7,621 nt of DNA, taken from the NCBI GenBank assembly GCA_014380825.1, contig JACMJD010000631.1:1-7621 (forward strand). Reading direction: 5' to 3'. The stretch comes from Phycisphaerae bacterium. GTDB taxonomy: Bacteria > Planctomycetota > Phycisphaerae > Tepidisphaerales > Tepidisphaeraceae. Under the pieces are notes generated by a model. The model saw only the letters and a list, made by a program, of their open reading frames with translations, made no database searches and was not told the origin of the DNA. This document shows positions 1 to 5,598 of the stretch, piece by piece (position 1 is the stretch's first letter; every line of letters begins with the position of its first letter). The position numbers and the translations under genes were made by a program.

Positions 1-809
1 GCTTCGAATTTCACAACGGCGTGAGCTATCGAAACCTGCTGGTTTATCGCGGCCACGAGAAGTTCGACATCACCTCCAAGCCGCCACACGAGATTCCAGA
101 AGAAAAGATCGATCGCTACCTCCCGCGTGGCGAGGGTTCACAACTCCTCCGCAAGATCATCGATCGCTCGCGCGAAATCTTCGCCAAGCACGAGATCAAC
201 CAGGTGCGCCTGGAAACCGGTCACAACCCCGCCACGCAAGTCTGGCTCTGGGGCCAGGGCCACGCGCCGGCCATGCCGAAATTCGTGGACCGATTCGGCG
301 TCCAACGCGGCTGCATGATCACCGGCGTCGATCTGCTTCGCGGTCTCGCCAACCTGCTCGGCTGGAACGTCCGCGAAGTGGAAGGCATGACCAGCTTCCA
401 CGACACGAACTACAAGGGGCAAGGCAAAGCCACCGTCGCGGCGCTCGATGAATACGATCTGGTTTTCTCGCACGTCGAAGCGCCAGACGAAGCCTCACAC
501 CAAGCCGATTGGAAAACCAAAGTCGCCTCGATCGAAGCGATCGATGAACACGTCGTCGGCCCGGTGCTGGAAAAACTCCAGACCTTCCCCGAGTGGCGAG
601 TGCTGGTGATGCCCGATCACCCCACCAACATCGCCACCCGCAAGCACGGCTACAGTTGGCCGCCCTTCTGCATGGCCGGCACGCGCGTGCGGAGCATCCG
701 CGAATTGCCGTACAGCGAGAAGAATGCGGCGGAGTCGGATCTAAAAATCGAGCGCGGGCATGAGTTGATGGAATATTTTCTGCACGGTGGAATGCGGAAC
801 TCTTCGTAG
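1..809 (+). CDS. ApgM-family 2,3-bisphosphoglycerate-independent phosphoglycerate mutase (or homoserine kinase), 5' truncated
   Basis: This is the C-terminal part of a protein of the alkaline-phosphatase superfamily, archaeal-type cofactor-independent phosphoglycerate mutase (ApgM) branch. The frame is open from the window edge (phase begins at base 3, reading FEFHNGVSYRNLLV), so the GTG at 21 is an internal valine, not the start. About 268 residues of a usual ~400 are present. Counting the GTG as residue 1, visible family motifs are NPATQVWLWGQG (69-80), the metal-site stretch VEAPDEASH (Asp156, His160), KVASIEAIDE (167-176) and MPDHPT with a downstream His (Asp199, His200, His209). Members interconvert 2- and 3-phosphoglycerate in the cytosol using divalent metals, but some bacterial relatives have been reported as homoserine kinases. 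Aspartate kinase lies 2.4 kb downstream, which makes the second role plausible here. The family call is sure; the reaction is open. Confidence 0.92.
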   Translation, partial: FEFHNGVSYRNLLVYRGHEKFDITSKPPHEIPEEKIDRYLPRGEGSQLLRKIIDRSREIFAKHEINQVRLETGHNPATQVWLWGQGHAPAMPKFVDRFGVQRGCMITGVDLLRGLANLLGWNVREVEGMTSFHDTNYKGQGKATVAALDEYDLVFSHVEAPDEASHQADWKTKVASIEAIDEHVVGPVLEKLQTFPEWRVLVMPDHPTNIATRKHGYSWPPFCMAGTRVRSIRELPYSEKNAAESDLKIERGHELMEYFLHGGMRNSS

Positions 810-872
810 CACGGGTTCCCCAAGTGCGTGCCTTATTTTGCGAAGCAAAATCCACGGGTTGAAAACCCGTGG
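809..872. repeat. Intergenic hairpin repeat with two adjacent perfect GAA-loop stems
   Basis: The block starts at the last base of the upstream gene's stop codon. It holds ATTTTGC-GAA-GCAAAAT (835-841/845-851) and, with no gap, CCACGGGTT-GAA-AACCCGTGG (852-860/864-872). A weaker pair GCACG/CGTGC (809-813/827-831) comes first. The octamer CACGGGTT occurs twice (810-817 and 853-860), so both copies could compete for the single AACCCGTG arm (864-871). On the minus strand the second hairpin encodes the string TTGFQPV, which I recall from many planctomycete intergenic repeats; that is memory, not a search. It looks like a REP-type element and could also act as a transcript-end stabiliser or weak terminator. 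No U-tract follows. Confidence 0.65.
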
Positions 873-878
873 TACGAA

Positions 879-1907
879 ATGCAAAAGACGCTTCCAATCA
901 TCGATCGACTGCTCAAATCGTCAGAGCCATCGATCTGTTTCAAAATCCGCGTGGGTGTGCTTGGGGAAACCGAGAACTCCGCATTGATCCGTCGCTTGCG
1001 AAACGAGATCCGCGAATCGCCGCGCGTGCGTTCGCTTCTTCAACGACAAGACAAAGAGACCGGCGAGATCTGCTGCTTCAAGCATCTGTACGACAAATGG
1101 CAAGGCACGCACTGGATTCTCGCCAGCCTCGCTGATCTGGGATATCCGACGGGCGATCGATCGCTCCATGCCGCCCGCGATCAGGTCGTCGACTTTTGGC
1201 TCGGTGAAAACTTCTACAAAGAATTCGACGCGCGCGGCGCTGCCGATGTCTACAAATCCGACGGCGGCGTGCCGCGGATCGAGGAACGCTATCGGCGCTG
1301 CGGATCACAACAGGGAAACGCACTGTGGTCGATCGAAACGCTCGGCATGGCGGACAAACGATCCGAAAAGCTGGTCGAGCGATTGCTGCATTGGCAATGG
1401 CCAGACGGTGGATGGAATTGCGACAAGAACCCGTCGGCGGATACGTCGTCGTTCATGGAAACGCTGCTCCCGATGCGAGCGCTCGCGCTCTACGATCGCA
1501 CGCATAAACATAAACGCGCACGCGAAGCGGCACGTCGGGCGGCGGAAGTTTTCCTGTCGCGGCGACTGTTCAAGCAGCGTTCGGATGGCAAGATTATCCG
1601 CCGCGAGTTCACGCAGCTTCATTATCCGCTGTACTGGCACTACGACATCCTCGGCGGCCTGAAAGTGCTGGCAGAGATGGATCTGCTCCACGACGAACGC
1701 TGCAACGATGCACTCGACCTGCTGGAAAGCAAACAACTCCCCGACGGCGGTTGGCCGGCGACAAGCCGTTATTACTCCGTGTCATCAAAACAAAAGCACG
1801 GGGCCGATTTCGTCGACTGGGGCGGCACCGGCGCCCGCAAGATGAACGAATGGATCACCGCCGACGCACTGTTCGTCCTGCATCGCGCGGGACGACTCAA
1901 GTCATGA
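879..1907 (+). CDS. Prenyltransferase/squalene-cyclase-fold (alpha/alpha toroid) protein of unknown reaction
   Basis: A 342-residue soluble protein with the repeat pattern of terpenoid cyclases and protein prenyltransferases. QW-like repeats are visible: WQWPDGGWNCD (172-182) and LPDGGWPA (287-294). Other blocks that look conserved are KWQGTHWILASLADLGYP (73-90), CGSQQGNALWS (141-151), SFMETLLPMRAL (191-202), LHYPLYWHYDILGGLKVL (247-264) and WGGTGARKMNEWITADAL (314-331). I recall similar proteins, mostly annotated as hypothetical or prenyltransferase-repeat, in Chloroflexi and Actinobacteria. No DXDD or DCTAE acid motif of a class II cyclase is present, and the protein is about half the length of squalene-hopene cyclase, so calling it a cyclase is not justified. 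There is no signal peptide. The ATG at 879 is chosen because the frame upstream, from a GTG at 828, runs through the hairpin repeat. No Shine-Dalgarno sequence is seen. Confidence 0.85.
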   Translation: MQKTLPIIDRLLKSSEPSICFKIRVGVLGETENSALIRRLRNEIRESPRVRSLLQRQDKETGEICCFKHLYDKWQGTHWILASLADLGYPTGDRSLHAARDQVVDFWLGENFYKEFDARGAADVYKSDGGVPRIEERYRRCGSQQGNALWSIETLGMADKRSEKLVERLLHWQWPDGGWNCDKNPSADTSSFMETLLPMRALALYDRTHKHKRAREAARRAAEVFLSRRLFKQRSDGKIIRREFTQLHYPLYWHYDILGGLKVLAEMDLLHDERCNDALDLLESKQLPDGGWPATSRYYSVSSKQKHGADFVDWGGTGARKMNEWITADALFVLHRAGRLKS

Positions 1908-1947
1908 GCAGGCGAGAAGGCACAAACAGAATTCCTTCACCTGCTCA
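1905..1947. terminator. Hairpin between convergent genes, possible bidirectional transcription end
   Basis: TGAGCAGG (1905-1912) pairs perfectly with CCTGCTCA (1940-1947). After a small internal loop, GAAGG (1916-1920) pairs with CCTTC (1934-1938), leaving a 13-base loop. The stem begins exactly at the TGA stop of the toroid-fold gene and lies in the 59-bp gap before the end of the opposing HD-GYP gene. No U-tract follows on either strand, so it is not a classical intrinsic terminator; a role in ending or protecting transcripts is inference. Confidence 0.4.
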
Positions 1948-1966
1948 CCTCCCCACCACTTCATCC

Positions 1967-3076
1967 TCAATGGTGATCGTCCAGCGGCCCGATCGCGTTG
2001 GCGATCTTGTCAATCTCGCCGGCGTCGATTAGCGAGCGGAATGCTTTGGCGATCTCGGGTTCGAAGAATGTGCCGGCGCCGGTAAGGATGAACTCAGTGG
2101 CCTCGGGCTGCGTCCACGCTTTTTTGTAGACGCGCGGCTGCGTTAGTGCGTCGTAGACGTCGACCACATGCACGATGCGCGCATCGATCGGAATGTCCGT
2201 CTTCGATAATCCATCGGGATAACCGCTGCCGTCCCAGTTTTCGTGGTGGCTGCGGGCGATCTTTCGGGCGCGTTCGAAGAACGGGCGCTTCGAGAGGATG
2301 CGCTCGCCGAAGAGCGTGTGCTGCTTCATTACGAAGCGTTCGCGGTCGTCGAGCGGGCCGGGCTTTTTGAGTATGTCGTCGGGAATGTGAATCTTGCCGA
2401 CATCGTGCAGCACCGCGGCGTAGCCGACGTCGCTCGACGTCGTTTCGCTCAATCCCATATTCTTCGCCAGCATTTCCGCGAATCGCTGGATGCGCCGAAC
2501 GTGCCGGCCGGTGTCGGCGTCCTTCGCTTCGCTGGCAATCGCGAGCATGTAGATCGCATCGAGGTTGGCCAGCCGCAGCTCTTCGGTGCGTTGTCGCACT
2601 TTGATCTCGAGCGACTCGGAATAATCCTTCAGCTCCATCGCGTGCTCCAGCGCGTTGTCGCCGACCTGCGAAAGCAGTTGCACGTCCTCGCGCAGCGCTG
2701 CTTCGGCCTTCTTCTGCGCGGAAATCTCAAACACCGTGACGATGTGCAGATCCTGAAGCGGCTTCGCCAGCGGCCGCGCGGACATCAGCACCGGCACGCG
2801 GCGATCATCCTTCGCCGGAAGAACGAATTCGAAATCGCGCGACTCATCCACTTTCTGCAACGAAAGCTCGATGAACTCCCGATCCTTATCCGACGCATAC
2901 AACCCGCGCACGTTTCGGCCGGTCACTTCTTTGCGCGCCCGATCCATCAAGTTGCATAGTCGCGCGTTGGCGAAAACGATGGTGCCCTCTCGATCCAGCA
3001 GCGCGGCGCCGCAGTTGAGCGCATCGAGAACGTGTTCGATGTGTTGCAAATCTTCCCGTTGTGCCTGGAGTTTCAT
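1967..3076 (-). CDS. PAS domain plus HD-GYP domain protein, probable cyclic di-GMP phosphodiesterase
   Basis: A 369-residue cytosolic signalling protein. An N-terminal PAS sensor (about 13-120, with LDREGTIVFANARLCNLM at 27-44) is followed by a helical, probably coiled-coil linker (121-170) and an HD-GYP domain (about 172-350). HD-GYP enzymes open cyclic di-GMP to pGpG or GMP. The key residues are in place: Glu183, His192, the HDVGK motif (His224, Asp225, Lys228), His253, HHENWDGSGYP (277-287) and Asp306 in VVDVYDAL. This set matches the metal ligands of active HD-GYP proteins, so the domain is predicted to be catalytic. There is no receiver domain, membrane segment or signal peptide, so the input is probably a small ligand or redox state read by the PAS domain; which one cannot be told. 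It is transcribed alone, divergently from lysC. The ATG at 3076 has no clear ribosome binding site. Confidence 0.93.
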   Translation of the reverse strand: MKLQAQREDLQHIEHVLDALNCGAALLDREGTIVFANARLCNLMDRARKEVTGRNVRGLYASDKDREFIELSLQKVDESRDFEFVLPAKDDRRVPVLMSARPLAKPLQDLHIVTVFEISAQKKAEAALREDVQLLSQVGDNALEHAMELKDYSESLEIKVRQRTEELRLANLDAIYMLAIASEAKDADTGRHVRRIQRFAEMLAKNMGLSETTSSDVGYAAVLHDVGKIHIPDDILKKPGPLDDRERFVMKQHTLFGERILSKRPFFERARKIARSHHENWDGSGYPDGLSKTDIPIDARIVHVVDVYDALTQPRVYKKAWTQPEATEFILTGAGTFFEPEIAKAFRSLIDAGEIDKIANAIGPLDDHH

Positions 3077-3128
3077 TCGCTTGTATCGTATCCGGAAGAA
3101 CGATCGAAGATAACGAAAACCGTCCAGG

Positions 3129-3156
3129 TTGAACGCGCGCCCGCCGCACCTATAAT
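3129..3156 (+). promoter_or_regulatory. Sigma70-type promoter of lysC, nearly leaderless
   Basis: A perfect -10 box TATAAT (3151-3156) lies 16 bp after TTGAAC (3129-3134), which matches four of six bases of the -35 consensus. The expected transcription start, about 7 bases past the -10 box, falls near 3163, only around six bases before the lysC ATG at 3169. There is no room for a Shine-Dalgarno sequence and the bases before ATG are GC-rich without one. The transcript is therefore predicted to be leaderless or nearly so. Confidence 0.7.
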
Positions 3157-3168
3157 CGCCGCGCGCCC

Positions 3169-4392
3169 ATGGGCTTGATCGTTCAAAAATTTGGCGGCAC
3201 GAGCGTCGCCGACGCGGAAAAGATTCATCGCGCTGCGCGCCGCGCCATCGGTACCAAGGAATCGGGCAACCAGGTTTGCGTCGTCGTGAGCGCCATGGGC
3301 GAGACGACCGATGATCTGATCGATTTAGCCCGGAAAGTCTGCGAAAACCCGCCTAAACGTGAGATGGACCAGCTCCTCGCAACTGGCGAGCAAGTCACCA
3401 TCGCGCTGATGGCGATGGCAATCCACGGGCAAGGTCACGAGGCGATCAGCTTCACCGGCGGGCAGATCGGGCTGGTCACCGACAACGCGTTTTCCAAGGC
3501 GCGCATCCAGTCGATCAACAAGCAGCGAATTTTCGAACAGCTCGACAAGGGCAAGATCGTCATCATCGCCGGCTTTCAGGGTGTCACGCCCGAAGGCGAT
3601 TACACCACGCTCGGGCGCGGTGGCAGCAACGCGACGCTCGTCGCGATCGGCGCGGTGTTGCAGGCGGATGTCTGCGAAAACTACACCGACGTCGACGGCA
3701 TCTTCACGGCCGACCCGCGCATCGTGAAGAATGCGCGGAAGATCGATCGCATCAGTTATGACGAGATGCTCGAGCTATCCGGTCTGGGCGCGAGCGTGCT
3801 GCAAACGCGCGCGGTGGAGTTCGCCAAGAAGTACAATGTGCCGATCCACGTGCGCAACAGTCAGAACGACAAACAAGGCACGTGGATCGTTGCGGAGACC
3901 GCCAAAATGGAACACATCGTCGTGTCCGGGGCCGCGCAGAAATCGGATCTGATTCGAGTCACCATCAAGAGCGTGCCGGATCATCCGGGTGTCGCGGCGC
4001 GCATCTTCGGGCAGATCGCCGAGGCCAACATCATCGTCGACGACATCATCCAGAACGTGATGGACGACGGGACGGCCAACATCAGCTTCACCGTCGAGCA
4101 CGGCGATCTGCACGAGATCAAACCAGCTGTCGAAAAGCTCCGTCAGGAATTGGGCGGCGGCACGCAGGCGATGTATCAGGGCGACTTAGCGAAGGTCAGC
4201 GTCGTCGGCGTGGGCATGCGCTCGCACACCGGCGTCGCCCAGCGCATGTTCAAGGCGCTGGCGGATGCGAAGGTGAACATCCAGAACATCACGACCAGCG
4301 AGATCAAGATCAGTTGCATCATCGCGAAGGACGATGCACATCGAGCATTGCAGATCATTCACGATGCGTTCGAGTTAGAGAAAGAGCCTTAG
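3169..4392 (+). CDS. lysC: Aspartate kinase (aspartokinase), alpha/beta type with two ACT domains
   Basis: A 407-residue aspartate kinase that phosphorylates L-aspartate to aspartyl-4-phosphate, the first step towards lysine (and diaminopimelate), threonine and methionine. The kinase domain (1-about 245) shows QKFGGTSV (6-13), VVVSAMGETTDDL (38-50), the MDQLLATGEQ segment (66-75), GFQGVTPEGDYTTLGRGGSN (135-154) and YTDVDGIFTADPRIV (172-186). Two ACT regulatory domains follow: VKSVPDHPGVAARIF-like sequence at about 263-335 (here IKSVPDHPGVAARIF, 266-280), and SVVGVGMRSHTGVAQ with TSEIKISCII (344-358, 376-385). The layout resembles the lysine-plus-threonine-inhibited Corynebacterium enzyme; that regulation is inferred. 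Odd point: the usual GRGGSD signature reads GRGGSN, with Asn154 from codon AAC at 3628. The start at 3169 gives the full family N-terminus and sits just after a strong promoter. The nuclease gene begins one base after the stop. Confidence 0.97.
   Translation: MGLIVQKFGGTSVADAEKIHRAARRAIGTKESGNQVCVVVSAMGETTDDLIDLARKVCENPPKREMDQLLATGEQVTIALMAMAIHGQGHEAISFTGGQIGLVTDNAFSKARIQSINKQRIFEQLDKGKIVIIAGFQGVTPEGDYTTLGRGGSNATLVAIGAVLQADVCENYTDVDGIFTADPRIVKNARKIDRISYDEMLELSGLGASVLQTRAVEFAKKYNVPIHVRNSQNDKQGTWIVAETAKMEHIVVSGAAQKSDLIRVTIKSVPDHPGVAARIFGQIAEANIIVDDIIQNVMDDGTANISFTVEHGDLHEIKPAVEKLRQELGGGTQAMYQGDLAKVSVVGVGMRSHTGVAQRMFKALADAKVNIQNITTSEIKISCIIAKDDAHRALQIIHDAFELEKEP
3894..4392 (+). other. Candidate internal translation start for the LysC beta (ACT-only) subunit
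   Basis: Met247 of LysC (ATG at 3907) is preceded by GGAGA (3894-3898), with nine bases between GGAG and the ATG, which is acceptable Shine-Dalgarno spacing. Initiation here would give a 161-residue protein beginning MEHIVVSG and made of the two ACT domains only. In Bacillus subtilis and Corynebacterium glutamicum, lysC makes a beta subunit from an in-frame start at the equivalent place (near residue 250), giving an alpha2beta2 enzyme. The full-length start lacks a Shine-Dalgarno sequence while this one has it, which adds some weight. Not proven by sequence alone. Confidence 0.5.
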
Positions 4393-4393
4393 C

Positions 4394-4993
4394 ATGATCG
4401 ACCCGCGACTCAAGACTCGCCGACGAATGCACGTCATCGGCTGGTCCGTCGCCGCGTTGATCGTTGCCACGGCGATCGCCGAACGCGCTGGGGCGTTTGG
4501 TTATCGTGGCGATGATTGGTCGCGATACAACCAGAAACGCGTGACGGCCACCGAAGTTCTGGGCGGCGACACGTTCACGGCGACACTCCACGCCAACCCC
4601 CAAAACGTCGTCACGATAAGACTGCTCGGCGTCGACGCGCCGGATGGGCCACATTCGCATTGGTATGATGAGGCGAAGAAATACACCCAAGCGCGGCTGG
4701 CGAATCGTTCGGTTGTGTTGCGCCTCGACGGCACGCAGACGCGCGACGATCAGGATCGCCTGCTTGCATACGTCTATATCACAGACAATGACTGCCTGAA
4801 CGTTGACATCGTCCGCGACGCCCAGGCGTTCGCGGATCGGCGGATCAAGCACACGATGCGATCCGCGATCGAGCAGGTTGAGAACGACGCGCGGAAGAAG
4901 AAACGCGGGATGTGGAAGAATCTCACCGACGATCAGCAACCCGCATGGCGGCAGGATTGGCTGCGCAAGCTTCGCAGCACGCGGCGGAATTGA
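4394..4993 (+). CDS. Thermonuclease-family (SNase-like) protein with N-terminal membrane anchor or signal peptide
   Basis: A 199-residue protein of the staphylococcal nuclease (TNase/OB-fold) family, which cuts DNA and RNA with calcium. A basic N-terminus (KTRRRMH) and a hydrophobic segment (14-29) indicate a signal peptide or anchor, possibly cut after RAGA (31-34), so it acts outside the cytoplasm. The nuclease fold spans about 48-175. Family positions line up as GGDTFTATL (Asp59), TIRLLGVDAPD (Arg76, Asp81) and DRLLAYVYI (Arg122), followed by the late helix and RGMWKN (171-176). The glutamate of the usual DAPE/DTPE motif (Glu43 in the Staphylococcus enzyme) is Asp84 here, so activity may be lowered. 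The ATG lies one base after the lysC stop, with a weak AAAGAG upstream, so it is probably co-transcribed and translationally coupled. The functional link to lysC is unclear. Confidence 0.88.
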   Translation: MIDPRLKTRRRMHVIGWSVAALIVATAIAERAGAFGYRGDDWSRYNQKRVTATEVLGGDTFTATLHANPQNVVTIRLLGVDAPDGPHSHWYDEAKKYTQARLANRSVVLRLDGTQTRDDQDRLLAYVYITDNDCLNVDIVRDAQAFADRRIKHTMRSAIEQVENDARKKKRGMWKNLTDDQQPAWRQDWLRKLRSTRRN

Positions 4994-5018
4994 AGTTCGC
5001 GGCGCGCTTTGCAATACT
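4990..5018 (+). promoter_or_regulatory. Possible promoter for the DUF4870 gene
   Basis: TTGAAG (4990-4995) overlaps the TGA stop of the nuclease gene and is followed after 17 bp by AATACT (5013-5018), four of six matches to the -10 consensus. A start near 5025 would give a leader of about 26 bases containing the ribosome binding site AAAGGA (5038-5043), seven bases before ATG 5051. The gene could equally be read through from lysC. Confidence 0.4.
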
Positions 5019-5050
5019 CTGCGCGCTCGAATCCACGAAAGGACCAGAAT

Positions 5051-5506
5051 ATGACACAGGAAGATCCGTCGACCCCTCCGCCATCGTCGACGACCCCGCC
5101 GGTTACGCCTGATTATGGACAGTCATCCGGCGGAATGTTCGCCCCGCCGCCGGCGCCTACATTCCAGTTGGACAAGGACGCCCGCTTGTGGGGCATGCTC
5201 GCGCACCTCTCGGCATTGGCGGGATACATCATCCCGCTGGGCAATTTCGTCGGGCCGTTGATCGTCTGGATGATGAAGAAGCAAGAGTATCCGTTCGTTG
5301 ACGATCAGGGCAAGGAATCGCTTAACTTCCAAATCACGGTCCTCCTCGCATTGCTGTTGCTCTCGCCGACGGTTTGCATCGGCATCGGCCTGATCATCCT
5401 CCCGATCGTTGGCGTGGCGGCGCTGATCTTCATCATCATCGCAGGGATCAAAGCGAACGAAGGCGTTGCGTATCGCTATCCGTTTGCACTGCGTTTGATC
5501 AAGTAA
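5051..5506 (+). CDS. DUF4870 domain small membrane protein
   Basis: A 151-residue membrane protein. A flexible tail rich in Pro, Ser and Thr (1-38) precedes the DUF4870 core: ARLWGMLAHLSALAGYIIP (44-62), GPLIVWMMKKQEYPFVDDQG (68-87), ESLNFQITVLLALLLL (89-104) and a last hydrophobic stretch (about 108-134) ending in IKANEGVAYRYPFALRLIK. Two to three transmembrane helices are expected, with the VDDQGKESLNFQ loop as the family signature. The function of DUF4870 proteins is unknown; they are widespread and have been compared with Tic20-like proteins. The ATG at 5051 is chosen over an in-frame TTG at 5009 because a good ribosome binding site, AAAGGA (5038-5043), lies seven bases before it and the upstream codons overlap the likely promoter. 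It is the last gene before a strong terminator. Confidence 0.88.
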   Translation: MTQEDPSTPPPSSTTPPVTPDYGQSSGGMFAPPPAPTFQLDKDARLWGMLAHLSALAGYIIPLGNFVGPLIVWMMKKQEYPFVDDQGKESLNFQITVLLALLLLSPTVCIGIGLIILPIVGVAALIFIIIAGIKANEGVAYRYPFALRLIK

Positions 5507-5525
5507 GTTGATCGTCAGAAAACAA

Positions 5526-5558
5526 GAGAGGCGCGACTCGTCGAGTCGCGCCTCTTTT
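5526..5558. terminator. Strong, probably bidirectional, rho-independent terminator
   Basis: AGAGGCGCGACTCG (5527-5540) pairs perfectly with CGAGTCGCGCCTCT (5542-5555), a GC-rich 14-bp stem with a very tight turn (realistically a CGTCG loop). The plus strand continues with T residues to 5558. On the minus strand the bases after the stem read TTGTTTT, also U-rich. It lies 20 bp after the DUF4870 gene and beyond the 3' end of the opposing recombinase gene, so it can end transcripts from both sides. Confidence 0.85.
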
Positions 5559-5571
5559 CATTTCCTGAAGA

Positions 5572-5593
5572 CAGGGTCACTGAAGTGACCCTG
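5572..5593. repeat. Perfect 9-bp hairpin with TGAA loop, REP-like
   Basis: CAGGGTCAC (5572-5580) and GTGACCCTG (5585-5593) flank TGAA. It stands 14 bp after the terminator and 5 bp before the stop codon of the recombinase. Its form resembles the GAA-loop hairpins at 835-872. It may be a dispersed intergenic repeat or an added 3'-end structure for the recombinase transcript. Confidence 0.55.
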
Positions 5594-5598
5594 CCGGT

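Noticed and set aside
319..897. Minus-strand open frame of 192 codons containing TTGFQPV
   Set aside because: It is antisense to the ApgM-family gene and reads through the hairpin repeat; Arg/Cys/Ser-rich composition shows it is not a gene. The repeat string itself is kept as a finding.
2243..2959. Long plus-strand open frame of 238 codons inside the HD-GYP gene
   Set aside because: It is antisense to a gene with complete HD-GYP and PAS motifs; its own translation has no recognisable domain and results from GC-rich codon bias.
3077..3168. Minus-strand promoter for the HD-GYP gene (TACGAT near its start)
   Set aside because: The -10 match is weak and no -35 element stands at proper spacing, so it cannot be supported.
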